From an uncultured Flavobacteriaceae bacterium (GTDB lineage Bacteria; Bacteroidota; Bacteroidia; Flavobacteriales; Flavobacteriaceae), in the NCBI GenBank assembly GCA_947494825.1, contig CANLWN010000002.1:124001-188000 (forward strand): a DNA stretch of 64,000 nt. The letters are read 5' to 3'. Below are positions 1 through 8,360 of the stretch, in pieces. How positions within the stretch are numbered: the first letter of the stretch is position 1; each line of letters opens with the position of its first letter. Made by a program: the position numbers and the translations under genes. The notes under the pieces were generated by a model. It searched no databases. It was not told the origin of the DNA and saw only the letters and a program-made list of their open reading frames with translations.

Positions 1-80
1 ATGTCCGATGGACATTTTTAGCAGATGGGCCAGATGGAGCGGGGCGTTGAGAAAAGTTCATTGAAAATGTCATATTCCCA

Positions 81-108
81 GTTACCCCTCGACTGCGCTC
101 GGGGTGAC
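81..108. repeat. REP-like imperfect palindrome
   Basis: This is an imperfect palindrome whose arms GTtACCCC and GGGGTgAC flank a GC-rich centre containing CGACTGCGCTCG. From general knowledge, very similar palindromes recur between genes in many flavobacterial genomes. No gene covers it. A different, larger element built around TCGAGCG/CGCTCGA lies at 56681-56738. The repeat assignment rests on the palindrome and on recollection of the class; copy number cannot be seen here. Confidence 0.45.
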
Positions 109-240
109 ATAGGATTAATAATATCAAGCTGGTCTTGTTGGGTGTCTCTATATGGCACTATTGTATGAAGTTTTGCCGTGTGGTATGATGTCTTCATATG
201 CAACTTGACTTGAAGGTTTTGATTGTTAGCCAAAAAACAA

Positions 241-281
241 TCATCACTCTGTAGGTCGTGGGTTCGACTCCCGCTCCCGCC
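241..281 (+). pseudogene. 3' part of a tRNA, probably Met-like (fragment)
   Basis: The stretch reads as the 3' half of a tRNA. It has an anticodon-stem 3' strand TCTGT (248-252), a variable loop AGGTC, a T-arm with stem GTGGG/CCCGC and loop TTCGACT (258-274), and an acceptor 3' strand TCCCGCC (275-281). A CAT triplet sits upstream of TCTGT, which would fit a methionine anticodon, but the loop spacing is one base too long. No 5' half precedes it. The 5' half that fits it (GGCGGGA, ACAGA) lies downstream in the next element. It is called a remnant because no complete cloverleaf can be drawn. Confidence 0.55.
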
Positions 282-284
282 TTC

Positions 285-352
285 GGCGGGATAGTTCAGC
301 TAGGTTAGAACAACAGACGTGGATGTCGCGGGTTCGAATCCCGTCTAAATCT
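285..352 (+). pseudogene. Chimeric tRNA-like element lacking an anticodon arm
   Basis: The 5' part has an acceptor strand GGCGGGA (285-291), a D-stem GTTC/GAAC (294-297, 308-311) and ACAGA (313-317). These pair with the acceptor and anticodon strands of the fragment at 241-281. The 3' part has a good T-arm, GCGGG-TTCGAAT-CCCGT (328-344), and an acceptor strand CTAAATC (345-351). That strand is complementary to GATTTAG at 357-363 in the next element and not to its own 5' end. The two parts meet near 316-319 with no anticodon arm between them. It looks like a fusion of two tRNA genes by deletion. Confidence 0.5.
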
Positions 353-356
353 ATTG

Positions 357-427
357 GATTTAGTAGCTCAGTGGGTAGAGCTCTACGCTTTTAACGTAGG
401 ATATGGACTCAAAATCCATTTTCTAAA
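357..427 (+). pseudogene. Degenerate tRNA-Lys-like element (TTT anticodon)
   Basis: The D-arm is recognisable (TAGCTCAGTGGGTAGAGC), and the anticodon stem CTACG/CGTAG holds a seven-base loop CTTTTAA, giving anticodon TTT at 390-392 (lysine). The T-stem ATGGA/TCCAT forms, but its loop CTCAAAA departs from the usual TTCRANN. The acceptor strand GATTTAG (357-363) does not pair in register with TTTCTAA (420-426), and a shift would be needed. A functional tRNA cannot be excluded, but decay is more likely. Confidence 0.5.
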
Positions 428-801
428 GCCGGCCATCTTTCAAAACTGGTCACCAAAGCCATGTTAGGCTATAAATGACAAGAAACCGTAGTTCTATGTC
501 GGTTATTTCTCCCTAAAGGAGAAAATAACAGTCTTGAAGCTACCTTGAAATAGTGATTTTTTGATGTAAAGGGCAATTCCTTTTTAGTTATCCCTCCTTT
601 TGGAAAACTGATGCATACGTTATCAGCACCTCATCGGGAAGCATTACTTACAACGAATGGCACCTAACCTTGAAAACTAGTATTTCCGTATCGAATGGAT
701 GATATACAACCACGGTTTCTTTTGTAAAGAAAGTTATTGGAATCAATGCATATAGTTTAACCCGTTCGTCCGTCAGATGATGGAGCGGACACAAATTTAA
801 A
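428..801. other. Intergenic stretch, no gene seen
   Basis: This stretch lies between the tRNA-like remnants and the slipin gene. Reading both strands gave no convincing coding region, tRNA, terminator hairpin or repeat. Any slipin promoter must lie in its 3' part, but no clear TAnnTTTG element was found close to the start codon. Confidence 0.4.
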
Positions 802-1905
802 ATGATGAAAAGAGTAAGAATCAATGCAGGAAAAGTAGGTTTGGTCTTCAAAAAAGGAGATTACCAAAGGGTAATTACCCAAGGAACACATTGGGTAGGC
901 CTTAGAACCAAGGTTATGGTCTATGATCTTACCAAGGCTTTTGTTGCGCCTATAGCATTGGAAATCTTGCTACAGGACCAGGGTTTGGAGGCCATGTTGC
1001 ATCTTATTGAAGTTAAGGATGCCGAATTGGTTTTGGTTTCTGAAAACGGCAATTTGAAACAAGTCCTTACCGCCGGTAAGTATGCCTTCTGGAAAGGTTT
1101 GATCAGCTACGAGTTCGTTAAGGCGGACTTGAGTAAGATCTATATCACAGAAGATATCAATAAAGCAATGCTGAGTCATCCTCAATTGCGGACTTATCTT
1201 CGTACTTTGGAAGTTGCGGCTTATGAGAAAGCGGTTCTTTTGGTCGATGATGTTTATATTAAAACGCTGGAAAGTGGTGCTTACCACTTCTGGAAAAATG
1301 ATATCTCCATCAAGATGGGAAGAGCAGATATGCGTCAATTGCAGTTGGAGATTTCCGGTCAAGAATTGTTGACCAAGGACAAGGCTGCTATTCGTATCAA
1401 CTTCTATACGCAGTATAAGGTTGTAGATATCGAAAAGGCCTTATTGGACAACAAAGACTATGAAAAGCAGTTGTACATCGCTATGCAGTTGGTTTTACGT
1501 GCCTATATCGGCACCTATACCTTGGATGAGCTTTTAGAGCGTAAAGAAAGTATCGCAGAAGCTGTGTTTGCAGATGTCAAGACAACGGCCACCCAACTGG
1601 GTGTTGAGGTTTTGAGCTGTGGTATCCGTGATGTTATCCTAACTGGGGAGATGAAAGACATCATGAACCAAGTTCTGGTGGCACAAAAGCGTGCTCAGGC
1701 CAATATTATTACCCGAAGAGAAGAGACCGCTTCTACCCGAAGCTTGCTGAACACAGCTAAGCTGATGGAAGAAAACGAGATGCTCTTCAAGTTGAAAGAG
1801 ATGGAATACGTTGAAAAGATCGCCGATAAAATCGGTGAGATCACTGTCTCTGGAAACGGGGGTATGGTAAAACAATTGAAGGAGATTTTCTCTGTCAATA
1901 AGTAG
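802..1905 (+). CDS. Slipin family (SPFH/band 7) protein
   Basis: The 367-residue product fits the slipin branch of the SPFH family, membrane-associated scaffold proteins related to stomatin. The SPFH part covers about residues 180-330 and is followed by a helical, charged tail with the slipin-like segment AQKRAQANIITRREETA. The N-terminal half holds three copies of one motif, a valine-rich strand then G..L..G.Y.FW, at about residues 10-46, 74-110 and 142-177. No hydrophobic membrane anchor is obvious, which is unusual for the wider family. Methionines 1 and 2 are equally good starts. It stands alone and ends at a strong terminator. Confidence 0.8.
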   Translation: MMKRVRINAGKVGLVFKKGDYQRVITQGTHWVGLRTKVMVYDLTKAFVAPIALEILLQDQGLEAMLHLIEVKDAELVLVSENGNLKQVLTAGKYAFWKGLISYEFVKADLSKIYITEDINKAMLSHPQLRTYLRTLEVAAYEKAVLLVDDVYIKTLESGAYHFWKNDISIKMGRADMRQLQLEISGQELLTKDKAAIRINFYTQYKVVDIEKALLDNKDYEKQLYIAMQLVLRAYIGTYTLDELLERKESIAEAVFADVKTTATQLGVEVLSCGIRDVILTGEMKDIMNQVLVAQKRAQANIITRREETASTRSLLNTAKLMEENEMLFKLKEMEYVEKIADKIGEITVSGNGGMVKQLKEIFSVNK

Positions 1906-1914
1906 ATTTGTTGG

Positions 1915-1947
1915 AATGCGCCAACTTTCGTTGGCGCATTTTTTTTT
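1915..1947 (+). terminator. Rho-independent terminator of the slipin gene
   Basis: A perfect eleven-pair stem, AATGCGCCAAC (1915-1925) with GTTGGCGCATT (1930-1940), closes on a TTTC loop and runs into a T tract to 1947. It starts ten bases after the slipin stop codon. Confidence 0.92.
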
Positions 1948-2113
1948 GACCGCTATCAGTTGATAAGATTTGGATAATCCTTAACGGCCCTCTTGATAAA
2001 TGATATCTATAAACCCGATTAGTCACAAAAAAAAGGCGTGGTTTATGAAACGGTCACAAAATTAATTTTAGAACTGACCGGAAAACAAAAACTGCCTTTG
2101 TCCGTGCTATTTA

Positions 2114-2428
2114 CTACTCTAAAAACTGAATTCTGCAAGATATTGCTGCCTTGTACTTTAAAGTCATCATGCGTTGCAATTTAGCCACCTTCACAAGATT
2201 CAATCCTTTTTCGGAACCGCCATCTTTCTGTAAAATGATTCTTGCTTGAGCCTCCAACATTTCAGCTTTTTCACATTTACTTTCAATAATTTGGTTCAGT
2301 TCGGCAATTTCTTCAACTATCATCGCATTGTTAGATGACGAATCAATACCATTGTTATCATCCAATCTTTCACTGGGAGCAAATCCAAATAATAATACCA
2401 CTCCCAAAACTAAAGTTCCCTTTTTCAT
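2114..2428 (-). CDS. Small exported hypothetical protein
   Basis: This 104-residue product has no family I recognise. It starts with a typical signal peptide (MKKGTLVLGVVLLFGFAPS), so it is probably exported. The rest is predicted helical, rich in Glu, Lys and Ala, with two cysteines (about residues 52 and 97). It lies 23 bases downstream of the truncated thioredoxin reductase on the same strand and may be co-transcribed with the two-component genes upstream. The coding call rests on the signal peptide and even amino-acid composition. Confidence 0.55.
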   Translation of the reverse strand: MKKGTLVLGVVLLFGFAPSERLDDNNGIDSSSNNAMIVEEIAELNQIIESKCEKAEMLEAQARIILQKDGGSEKGLNLVKVAKLQRMMTLKYKAAISCRIQFLE

Positions 2429-2451
2429 AAGTTCTAGTTTTAATTAATAAT

Positions 2452-3183
2452 CTACTTTTTAAAATATTCCCGTATTCCGTAACTGGCGAGCACTCCTTCG
2501 CCTGTTGCCGCGGCTACCTGCGCAATGGCTCCTTCCCTACAATCTCCCGCTGAAAAAATACCTTCAACCGAAGTCTTTGCAAGTCCCGTGGTGGTAATAA
2601 ATCCTTTTTCGCTTAAATCAACAATTCCTTTAAACACATCTGTATTAGGTATCAAACCAATGAAAATAAACACCCCATCCCCAGGAATTGATCCTTCCTC
2701 TCCTGTAGTATTATCCTTGATTTTAGTTTCTTTGAACAGTCCATTTTCATCTGCAACAAACTCCAATAATGTTTTGTTCATATACGTTTCTATATTCTCT
2801 ATTTTGGACAGTTTCTCTACATAGGTTTTTGAGGCAGAAAATTCTCTACTTCTATGGATAATTTTTATCTTTTTACAGAAGCCCGATAGAAATGTTCCTT
2901 CTTCCAAAGCACTATTCCCACCTCCGACAACAACTACTTCTCGATCTCGGTAAAATGCCCCATCACAGGTAGCACAGAAATGAACTCCGGAACCAATAAG
3001 TTCCTCTTCTCCTGGAATATGCAATCTGCGATAGGTAGATCCCGTGGAGACAACAACGCTTCTTCCAACATAATTATCAGAAGTGGGAGTCTTTACATAA
3101 AATTTACGCTCCCTTACTTCTATTCCCGTTACCTCTACTCCGGTTGAGATTTTGGCTCCATAGGTTCTTGCCTGTTCCAGCAT
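2452..3183 (-). pseudogene. trxB: Thioredoxin reductase lacking its FAD-binding N-terminus
   Basis: The 243 residues match the middle and end of thioredoxin reductase. They include the redox motif CATCDG, the NADPH-binding run VVVGGGNSALEEG, and the C-terminal FAD contact GIFSAGDCREGAIAQVA. A normal enzyme has about 310-320 residues and begins with a GxGPAG dinucleotide-binding loop. That first 70-80 residues are missing here. The frame stays open upstream but reads unrelated sequence (CCLLILTYNK), and the preceding response-regulator gene ends only 34 bases away. Deletion of the 5' end is the simplest explanation. Without the N-terminal FAD loop it should not bind FAD normally. Confidence 0.75.
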
Positions 3184-3217
3184 TTTATTATAGGTAAGAA
3201 TTAGAAGACAACATCGA

Positions 3218-3925
3218 TTACAGCATTTTTTTTGACAAGAAGTCCATCAATGCCCGTTTGTAAGTTCTTCCAATTGGAATGCAATCTCCGTTTACCCATA
3301 GTGATTCGGAATCAAATTTTTCAATGCGATCAAGCGCGACAAAATAAGATTTGTGCACCCTCATAAAACTTTCCTTGGAAAATTGATTGCCGTAATGGCT
3401 TAAATTACCTCTCGCATATTTTTTCTCGGTTTGAAGATGAATCGTGCAATAATTTCTGTCACCATGCAAATAACAAATGTCGTCTTCAACTATTTTTATC
3501 GATGTGTGTCCTTCCTTTAAGAAGAAATACCTCCTTCCTCGGGGTTGCAGCTCGTTCTGGGAACTTGGCCGAACTGGTGGCAACTCAAGGGCTTTGTTTA
3601 CCGCAAGAAGAAATCGATCGTAGGGAATAGGTTTCAACAGATAATCGACCACTGACTGCTCTAGGGCTTCCAAGGCGAATTCTTTATAAGCCGTGGTTAC
3701 GATAATCTTTGGAGGGTATTTCAAGATTTTAATGAACTGTAGGCCGTTGATTCTTGGCATTTGTATATCCAGAAAAATCAAGTCTACGGACTGTGTTTGC
3801 ACATAGTATAATGCCTCAAAGGCATTTTGGAATGACTTCAAAAGCTTAAACCCTTCGGTTCTTTTCAGATGTTTTGTCAAAATATCTATGGCAAGAGGTT
3901 CATCATCAATAATTACACAGTTCAT
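3218..3925 (-). CDS. LytTR-family response regulator
   Basis: The 235-residue protein has a receiver domain (about 1-120) with acidic residues D7/D8, phospho-acceptor D53 in LIFLDIQMP, a conserved threonine (VTTAY) and lysine (LLKPIP). A LytTR DNA-binding domain follows (about 135-232; FLKEGHTSIKIVEDDICYLH region, FMRVHKSYFVAL). It is the output half of the pair with the kinase upstream, whose last four bases overlap this start. Its target genes are not visible in the sequence. Confidence 0.92.
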   Translation of the reverse strand: MNCVIIDDEPLAIDILTKHLKRTEGFKLLKSFQNAFEALYYVQTQSVDLIFLDIQMPRINGLQFIKILKYPPKIIVTTAYKEFALEALEQSVVDYLLKPIPYDRFLLAVNKALELPPVRPSSQNELQPRGRRYFFLKEGHTSIKIVEDDICYLHGDRNYCTIHLQTEKKYARGNLSHYGNQFSKESFMRVHKSYFVALDRIEKFDSESLWVNGDCIPIGRTYKRALMDFLSKKML

Positions 3926-4947
3926 GGCTTTACAAGAGGTATTTTTAAATTAACATGATATGAATCTTCCGATTTCTCGGTGGTCAAACTAAATCGTTCT
4001 TGATAATTGTATTTCAAACGTTGCCTTACATTTAGGATGCCAATCCCCTTTGTATCTTTTTCTTCTTCAATATATGGGGCAATGGAATTCTGAAGGTCCA
4101 TCTCCAATATATTCTCTGATACGTCAATAGCACATTTGATCCAGCATGCATTATGGTCATTGGCAATACCATGCTTGAACGAATTTTCGATAAAGGGCAA
4201 CAGCAGTAGGGGCGGAATTTTTTTATTGACAGCCGTACCTGATATTGAAAAACTCAACTGCAACTTTGAACCATATCGTAACCGTTCAAGGGCGATATAG
4301 TTTTTTATGCAATCAAGATCGTCAACCAAGTTGACAAGCGTCTTTCTTGCCTCATATATTATAAAACGCAATAAATCTGAAAGTTTAATTACGGTCTCTG
4401 CGGCGACTTCGGGATTATTCAATATCTGGGCGTAAAGCCCATTCAATGTATTAAAGAGAAAATGGGGGTGTAGCTGGGATTTCAACAATTGTAGTTCATT
4501 CTGAACATTGGATTTTTCCCGACCAAGTCTATCGATTTCCTGTTTTTCGCGATCTTTTAACAATTTCATGACCATGGCCAGTATGGTAACAATGATCAAG
4601 TCTAACAAGGGAGAGACAAACTTTGATAAATCATTTGGAAAGAAGGTATTTTCCACATCGGGAAAGTATAATGGATAGACACTACTTAGAACAAAAATTC
4701 GCAGGAGCAAGACGCCCACTACCAATACCAGACCAACTTGCAATGCAGCCTGCCAATACTTTCCTTTGAGTAAAAATCGTGGTACGATAAAATATAGGGT
4801 GAAGTATACACTGAAAAGCTTTGCGGGCAATGATGCCAATTCATAAATAACATGAAGACCTAAATTGGGTTCTTGCACATAATAAATGGCAACGGTGAAA
4901 ATGACATATAGGCACCAAAAAACAAGATGACTTAACAATCTGTTCAT
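3922..4947 (-). CDS. LytS/YehU-type sensor histidine kinase
   Basis: The 341-residue protein has four hydrophobic segments in the first 130 residues, a short coiled linker, and a His_kinase domain of the LytS type. The phospho-acceptor motif is QLHPHFLFNTLNG with the likely acceptor near residue 162. An ATPase part has LLLLPFIENSFKHG (N box) and KGIGILNVRQRL (G box). The membrane part suggests signal sensing in or at the inner membrane. It overlaps the response-regulator gene by four bases (ATGA), so the two form one operon. Confidence 0.92.
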   Translation of the reverse strand: MNRLLSHLVFWCLYVIFTVAIYYVQEPNLGLHVIYELASLPAKLFSVYFTLYFIVPRFLLKGKYWQAALQVGLVLVVGVLLLRIFVLSSVYPLYFPDVENTFFPNDLSKFVSPLLDLIIVTILAMVMKLLKDREKQEIDRLGREKSNVQNELQLLKSQLHPHFLFNTLNGLYAQILNNPEVAAETVIKLSDLLRFIIYEARKTLVNLVDDLDCIKNYIALERLRYGSKLQLSFSISGTAVNKKIPPLLLLPFIENSFKHGIANDHNACWIKCAIDVSENILEMDLQNSIAPYIEEEKDTKGIGILNVRQRLKYNYQERFSLTTEKSEDSYHVNLKIPLVKP

Positions 4948-5175
4948 AAAACTGATTAAATGTGGTCCAATCTAAGTTGAAAACTGCAGGACAGGCTGGA
5001 AAAAGTATAAAATACTTAAAATTGGGTACAAACTACTCAATTTTAGGGACAAGTTTGAGTCGTTTGTTGCTAATCAAGGTTTATCATCAATAATCTATGT
5101 TTGGGAACATTCACAAAAAGTATGATTGGCGTAATGGCTATTTTAGGAGAATCTGAGCGCACAAAATGTTATTAA

Positions 5176-6288
5176 ATGAAAAATAATAGGAGGAAATTTA
5201 TTGGGGATATGGGAATGGCGGGTATCGCTACCTTCACTGTCCCTTCAATCTTTGCGAACTTTAAAGCCGGGGCACGCTTAAATGTATTGGTTTTGGGAGG
5301 AACTAATTTTTTAGGCCCTGCAATCGTAAAATCCTTATTGAAGGGAGGGCATGAAGTGACTTTGTTCAACAGAGGTATAACCAACCCTCATTTGTTTAAA
5401 GATCTAAAACGAATTTTTGGAGACCGCGAAAAAGGCCTCTCGGGATATACAAATTTAACGAGCCAAAAAGGCAGATGGGATATCGTTATCGACGTTTGGC
5501 CACAGCATCCCAAATTTGTCAAAGATGCCATTGCAGTGATCAAAAAGCGCACTACCCACTATATTTTTATTTCGAGTATTGCCGCCTACAACCACTATAT
5601 AAAAATCGGGATGGATGAATCGTCACCCCGAAGAAAAGGGACATCCTATGAACCTGGTAATTATAATTTGAACAAAGCACTTTGTGAAAAAGTAGTGGAG
5701 GAGAACTTCCCCGATAACTTCACCATACTTAGGCCAGGCGCGATTGTTGGCGACCGCGATTCGGGGCCTTTCGGCACCTATCTATTGGATCGCATCGCAA
5801 ATCGCAAAGAAATTTTGGCACCCGATTCCAATGATCCGGTTCAATTTATAGATGCCCAAGATATTGGAAATTTTGTCAATAAATGTGTCGAAAGCGCTAT
5901 TAAGGGGCACTTCAATATGGTGGGCCCGGCCTCGACTATGGGATACAAAGAGTTTTTGACAATGGCCAAGGACGCTCTTAAAAGTGATGTTAAGATCATT
6001 TGGATGGATGTAAAATTCTTGGTAACCGAAATGAAATTGGAACCTTTTATGCAGATCCCATTTTGGATCCCTGTGGCCTTGGATCCCGAACCCGGCTTTC
6101 ATCAAATCAGCAATAAAAAGGCCATAAATGCCGGACTTAAATTTACAGACTATAAAGAGACGGTTGAAATAAGTTATGATTCCTTTAAAGAAAAACGATT
6201 TATCCTTGAAGAAGATTCCGAATTAGTTTTTGGGATTAGCGATAAAAAAGAGAATGAAATTATTGAAAAGTGGAAGAAAAAACCATAA
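5176..6288 (+). CDS. Tat-signal NAD-dependent epimerase/dehydratase-like protein
   Basis: The 370-residue product starts with a twin-arginine-like signal (NRRKFIGDMGMAG, then a mild hydrophobic stretch to about residue 30). An extended SDR Rossmann fold begins near residue 35 with NVLVLGGTNFLG. The SDR active-site Tyr-x-x-x-Lys may be YNLNK near residue 165. The family includes atypical NAD(P)-binding epimerase/reductase proteins similar to plant CSP41. Substrate is unknown. Export of a Rossmann enzyme with bound cofactor would be the reason to use Tat. The start at 5176 is chosen because it gives the RR motif at residues 5-6. Confidence 0.75.
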   Translation: MKNNRRKFIGDMGMAGIATFTVPSIFANFKAGARLNVLVLGGTNFLGPAIVKSLLKGGHEVTLFNRGITNPHLFKDLKRIFGDREKGLSGYTNLTSQKGRWDIVIDVWPQHPKFVKDAIAVIKKRTTHYIFISSIAAYNHYIKIGMDESSPRRKGTSYEPGNYNLNKALCEKVVEENFPDNFTILRPGAIVGDRDSGPFGTYLLDRIANRKEILAPDSNDPVQFIDAQDIGNFVNKCVESAIKGHFNMVGPASTMGYKEFLTMAKDALKSDVKIIWMDVKFLVTEMKLEPFMQIPFWIPVALDPEPGFHQISNKKAINAGLKFTDYKETVEISYDSFKEKRFILEEDSELVFGISDKKENEIIEKWKKKP

Positions 6289-6431
6289 TTTAACTCTATG
6301 TAAAACCACATGTACTACTTGGTATTTGGAGATAAATGAGGAGTTCATCAACATGTACAATTAACTCAGCCGTTTTGCTGTACATGATAGCTCGACCGTT
6401 TTGACCAAATGAGAATACAAAAAACAACATA

Positions 6432-7547
6432 ATGGAAACCAAGTTGTTGACACTTATTATTTTTGGTTTGATAGTTCAAGTAGGCACTTCTCAGGCAACA
6501 GAAGTTTCAAAATCAAATATTGTTGGGTTTTCATCACACATTAAAATTGATAAATCACGGCCTTCAGTTAAAGATGGAAAATTTGGACGCACAATTCAAA
6601 TTAATATTTGGTATCCGGCAAAAATTGAAACTGGATCCAGCAAAATGTTTTTTTCCGACTACCTAGGGGTAAAGGGCAATGAAATGGGGGTTAACGAATC
6701 TCCTCAAAATTACAGCAAAACAGTTGAAAGCTATTTTCAATGGCCCATATCGCAAGGTGCAAACCAATTACTGATTGATTCATTAGTTTCTGCAAAGCTA
6801 CCGATGCGTGCCGTCACAGACGGCAAATTTAAGCCTGGAAAACATCCAGTTATTTTATTAATTCACGGATCTGCCGTCGACTTTGCATTTTTAGGAGAGT
6901 CTTTGGCAGAACAAGGTTACATAGCTATCAATATACCTGTTAAAGGATATAGGCAGAAGGAACTGGATGTAAATGGTATCGGCATGGAAACGGAGATTCG
7001 GGATTACGAGTTCGCATTATCCACTTTAAGCGATCATCCCAATATCGCCTTGACAGATATCGTTGCACTTGGTTTCAGTTTCGGCGGTCAGTCTGCCCTA
7101 GGCTTGGCCTGTAGAAACCCTAACATCAAGACCGTAATTAGTTTTGATGGTGGTATAGGAAGTAGTTTCGGGGCCCGATTGATTAAGGAAAGTCCTTTCT
7201 GCAGGGTTGAAAATATTGCGGCTTCTCTACTCCACATCTATGATTCTTCCTACGAACGAACTTATTTGGATCAAATCAGAAGTTTTATATATGCCGATAG
7301 AACCTTGGTCGGTTTAACGGGAATCGCTCATTGGCATTTTACTTCCTTCGGACATTTGGCTTCCCAAATACCTAACCTTTTCGGTAAAAACGAGTTCGCC
7401 GAGCACGGGTATGACACAATATTGGAAATTATCAAAGGGTATTTGAATTCAAAATCACAAAACCCAAATAAAATTTTCAACCTGCCCGAAGATGGTTTTG
7501 ATCTGGTGGGTGAAGTTGAATATCTTAGGCCCGTTAAGCGCAAATAA
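6432..7547 (+). CDS. Exported alpha/beta hydrolase, dienelactone hydrolase/PAF-acetylhydrolase-like
   Basis: The 371-residue protein has a signal peptide (about residues 1-22) and an alpha/beta hydrolase core. An oxyanion-hole segment VILLIHGSAVDF lies near residue 140 and the nucleophile elbow GFSFGGQSA near residue 216. A likely catalytic histidine is in TSFGHLAS near residue 312. The opening FSSHIKIDKSRP and INIWYPA resemble the start of platelet-activating-factor acetylhydrolase-like esterases. The substrate cannot be told. The gene sits alone between an epimerase-like gene and a lipoprotein fragment, and its base composition is more AT-rich than the genes after 9 kb. Confidence 0.72.
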   Translation: METKLLTLIIFGLIVQVGTSQATEVSKSNIVGFSSHIKIDKSRPSVKDGKFGRTIQINIWYPAKIETGSSKMFFSDYLGVKGNEMGVNESPQNYSKTVESYFQWPISQGANQLLIDSLVSAKLPMRAVTDGKFKPGKHPVILLIHGSAVDFAFLGESLAEQGYIAINIPVKGYRQKELDVNGIGMETEIRDYEFALSTLSDHPNIALTDIVALGFSFGGQSALGLACRNPNIKTVISFDGGIGSSFGARLIKESPFCRVENIAASLLHIYDSSYERTYLDQIRSFIYADRTLVGLTGIAHWHFTSFGHLASQIPNLFGKNEFAEHGYDTILEIIKGYLNSKSQNPNKIFNLPEDGFDLVGEVEYLRPVKRK

Positions 7548-7671
7548 ACCGTCGACAACAAGAGGTGCAGCTTGCTTGTCCTAACAAGAAGCTCGTTTGC
7601 AGGAAAGTGACCTCCAATTTATCCCAAAGCAGGATTGAATTCAGGAAAATTGTGATATTAAATTATGTCAT

Positions 7672-8124
7672 GTGATCAGAAGTATTGCGATTCTTTTTTT
7701 TATGTCAATTTTATTATCGTCAGGAGGCTGTTCGGTTTACAATGAAACTACCATAGAAAAATTAGAGGGAATGACTGTCGGTAATGGAATTGCCCTCCAT
7801 CCGAAAAAAAGATTTTTACTGCTCTCACGCCCAACTGAGATCATAGCGACAAATGGAAAGCCGCATTTCAGAATTTTCCAATGGCAATATGAAGACGGCA
7901 GCTGGTGCTGTGAAAAAGAAGTGCCATTTTCAAGTGTTTTCACGGATTATCATCCCGTATTTTCCAAAAATGGCAAATGGGTATATTTTAATTCTGATCG
8001 ACCCAAACCTGGGAGCGCATTACTGGCGGAGAGAAAAGATATTTGGCGGGTTCCCATGTCTTTCGTTTTTCGTGTTACGAAATGTGTAATAAACGAAAGT
8101 CAAATTGTCGCGGAAAAAAATTGA
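7672..8124 (+). CDS. Lipoprotein with TolB/PD40-like start, probably C-terminally truncated
   Basis: The 150-residue product starts at a GTG, since no ATG is in frame upstream. It has a lipoprotein signal with lipobox SGGC near residue 20. The middle (YHPVFSKNGKWVYFNSDRP, DIWRVPMS) matches the WD40-like PD40 repeat of TolB-type periplasmic proteins, normally 250 residues or more. After WRVPMS the sequence becomes unlike the family (FVFRVTKCVINES). That switch falls exactly at a nested inverted repeat (8060-8099). It is probably the remnant of a longer gene; expression is uncertain. Confidence 0.55.
   Translation: MIRSIAILFFMSILLSSGGCSVYNETTIEKLEGMTVGNGIALHPKKRFLLLSRPTEIIATNGKPHFRIFQWQYEDGSWCCEKEVPFSSVFTDYHPVFSKNGKWVYFNSDRPKPGSALLAERKDIWRVPMSFVFRVTKCVINESQIVAEKN
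8060..8099. repeat. Nested inverted repeat at the end of the lipoprotein gene
   Basis: The outer arms CTTTCGTTT (8060-8068) and AAACGAAAG (8091-8099) enclose inner arms TTTCGT (8068-8073) and ACGAAA (8077-8082). It sits where the lipoprotein stops resembling its family, so it may mark an insertion or deletion scar. It is not followed by a T tract and so is a poor terminator. Confidence 0.5.
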
Positions 8125-8285
8125 AAAGTCCCTGTAAAAGTAACAAAAATCAGGTCACCGTTTAGGTCACCTTTTTGGTCTCTTTTTGCTTGATTTTAAA
8201 GCTAATCATATGAAATCGGAAAATATTCAATCTTCTGAATTTCATACAATTAGCTCTATTTTGATGCCGTTTGACATCTTGGTTG

Positions 8286-8360
8286 TCGGGATGACAGGAT
8301 TTGAACCTGCGACCACACGGCCCCCAGCCGTGTACGCTAACCGGACTGCGCCACATCCCG
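8286..8360 (-). tRNA. tRNA-Pro (GGG)
   Basis: A full cloverleaf of 75 bases can be drawn: acceptor CGGGATG/CATCCCG, D-stem GCGC/GCGT, anticodon stem CACGG/CCGTG with loop CTGGGGG (anticodon GGG, proline), variable loop TGGTC, and T-arm GCAGG-TTCAAAT-CCTGT. The discriminator base is A and no CCA is encoded. Confidence 0.95.

Noticed and set aside
18-233. A 71-codon open frame on the minus strand
   Set aside because: It runs across the REP-like palindrome, has no recognisable domain or signal, and looks like chance.
241-318. A functional circularly permuted tRNA gene
   Set aside because: The halves match, but the anticodon loop cannot be closed with the right length, and the downstream part fuses into another tRNA. 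Decay of tandem copies explains the data with fewer assumptions.
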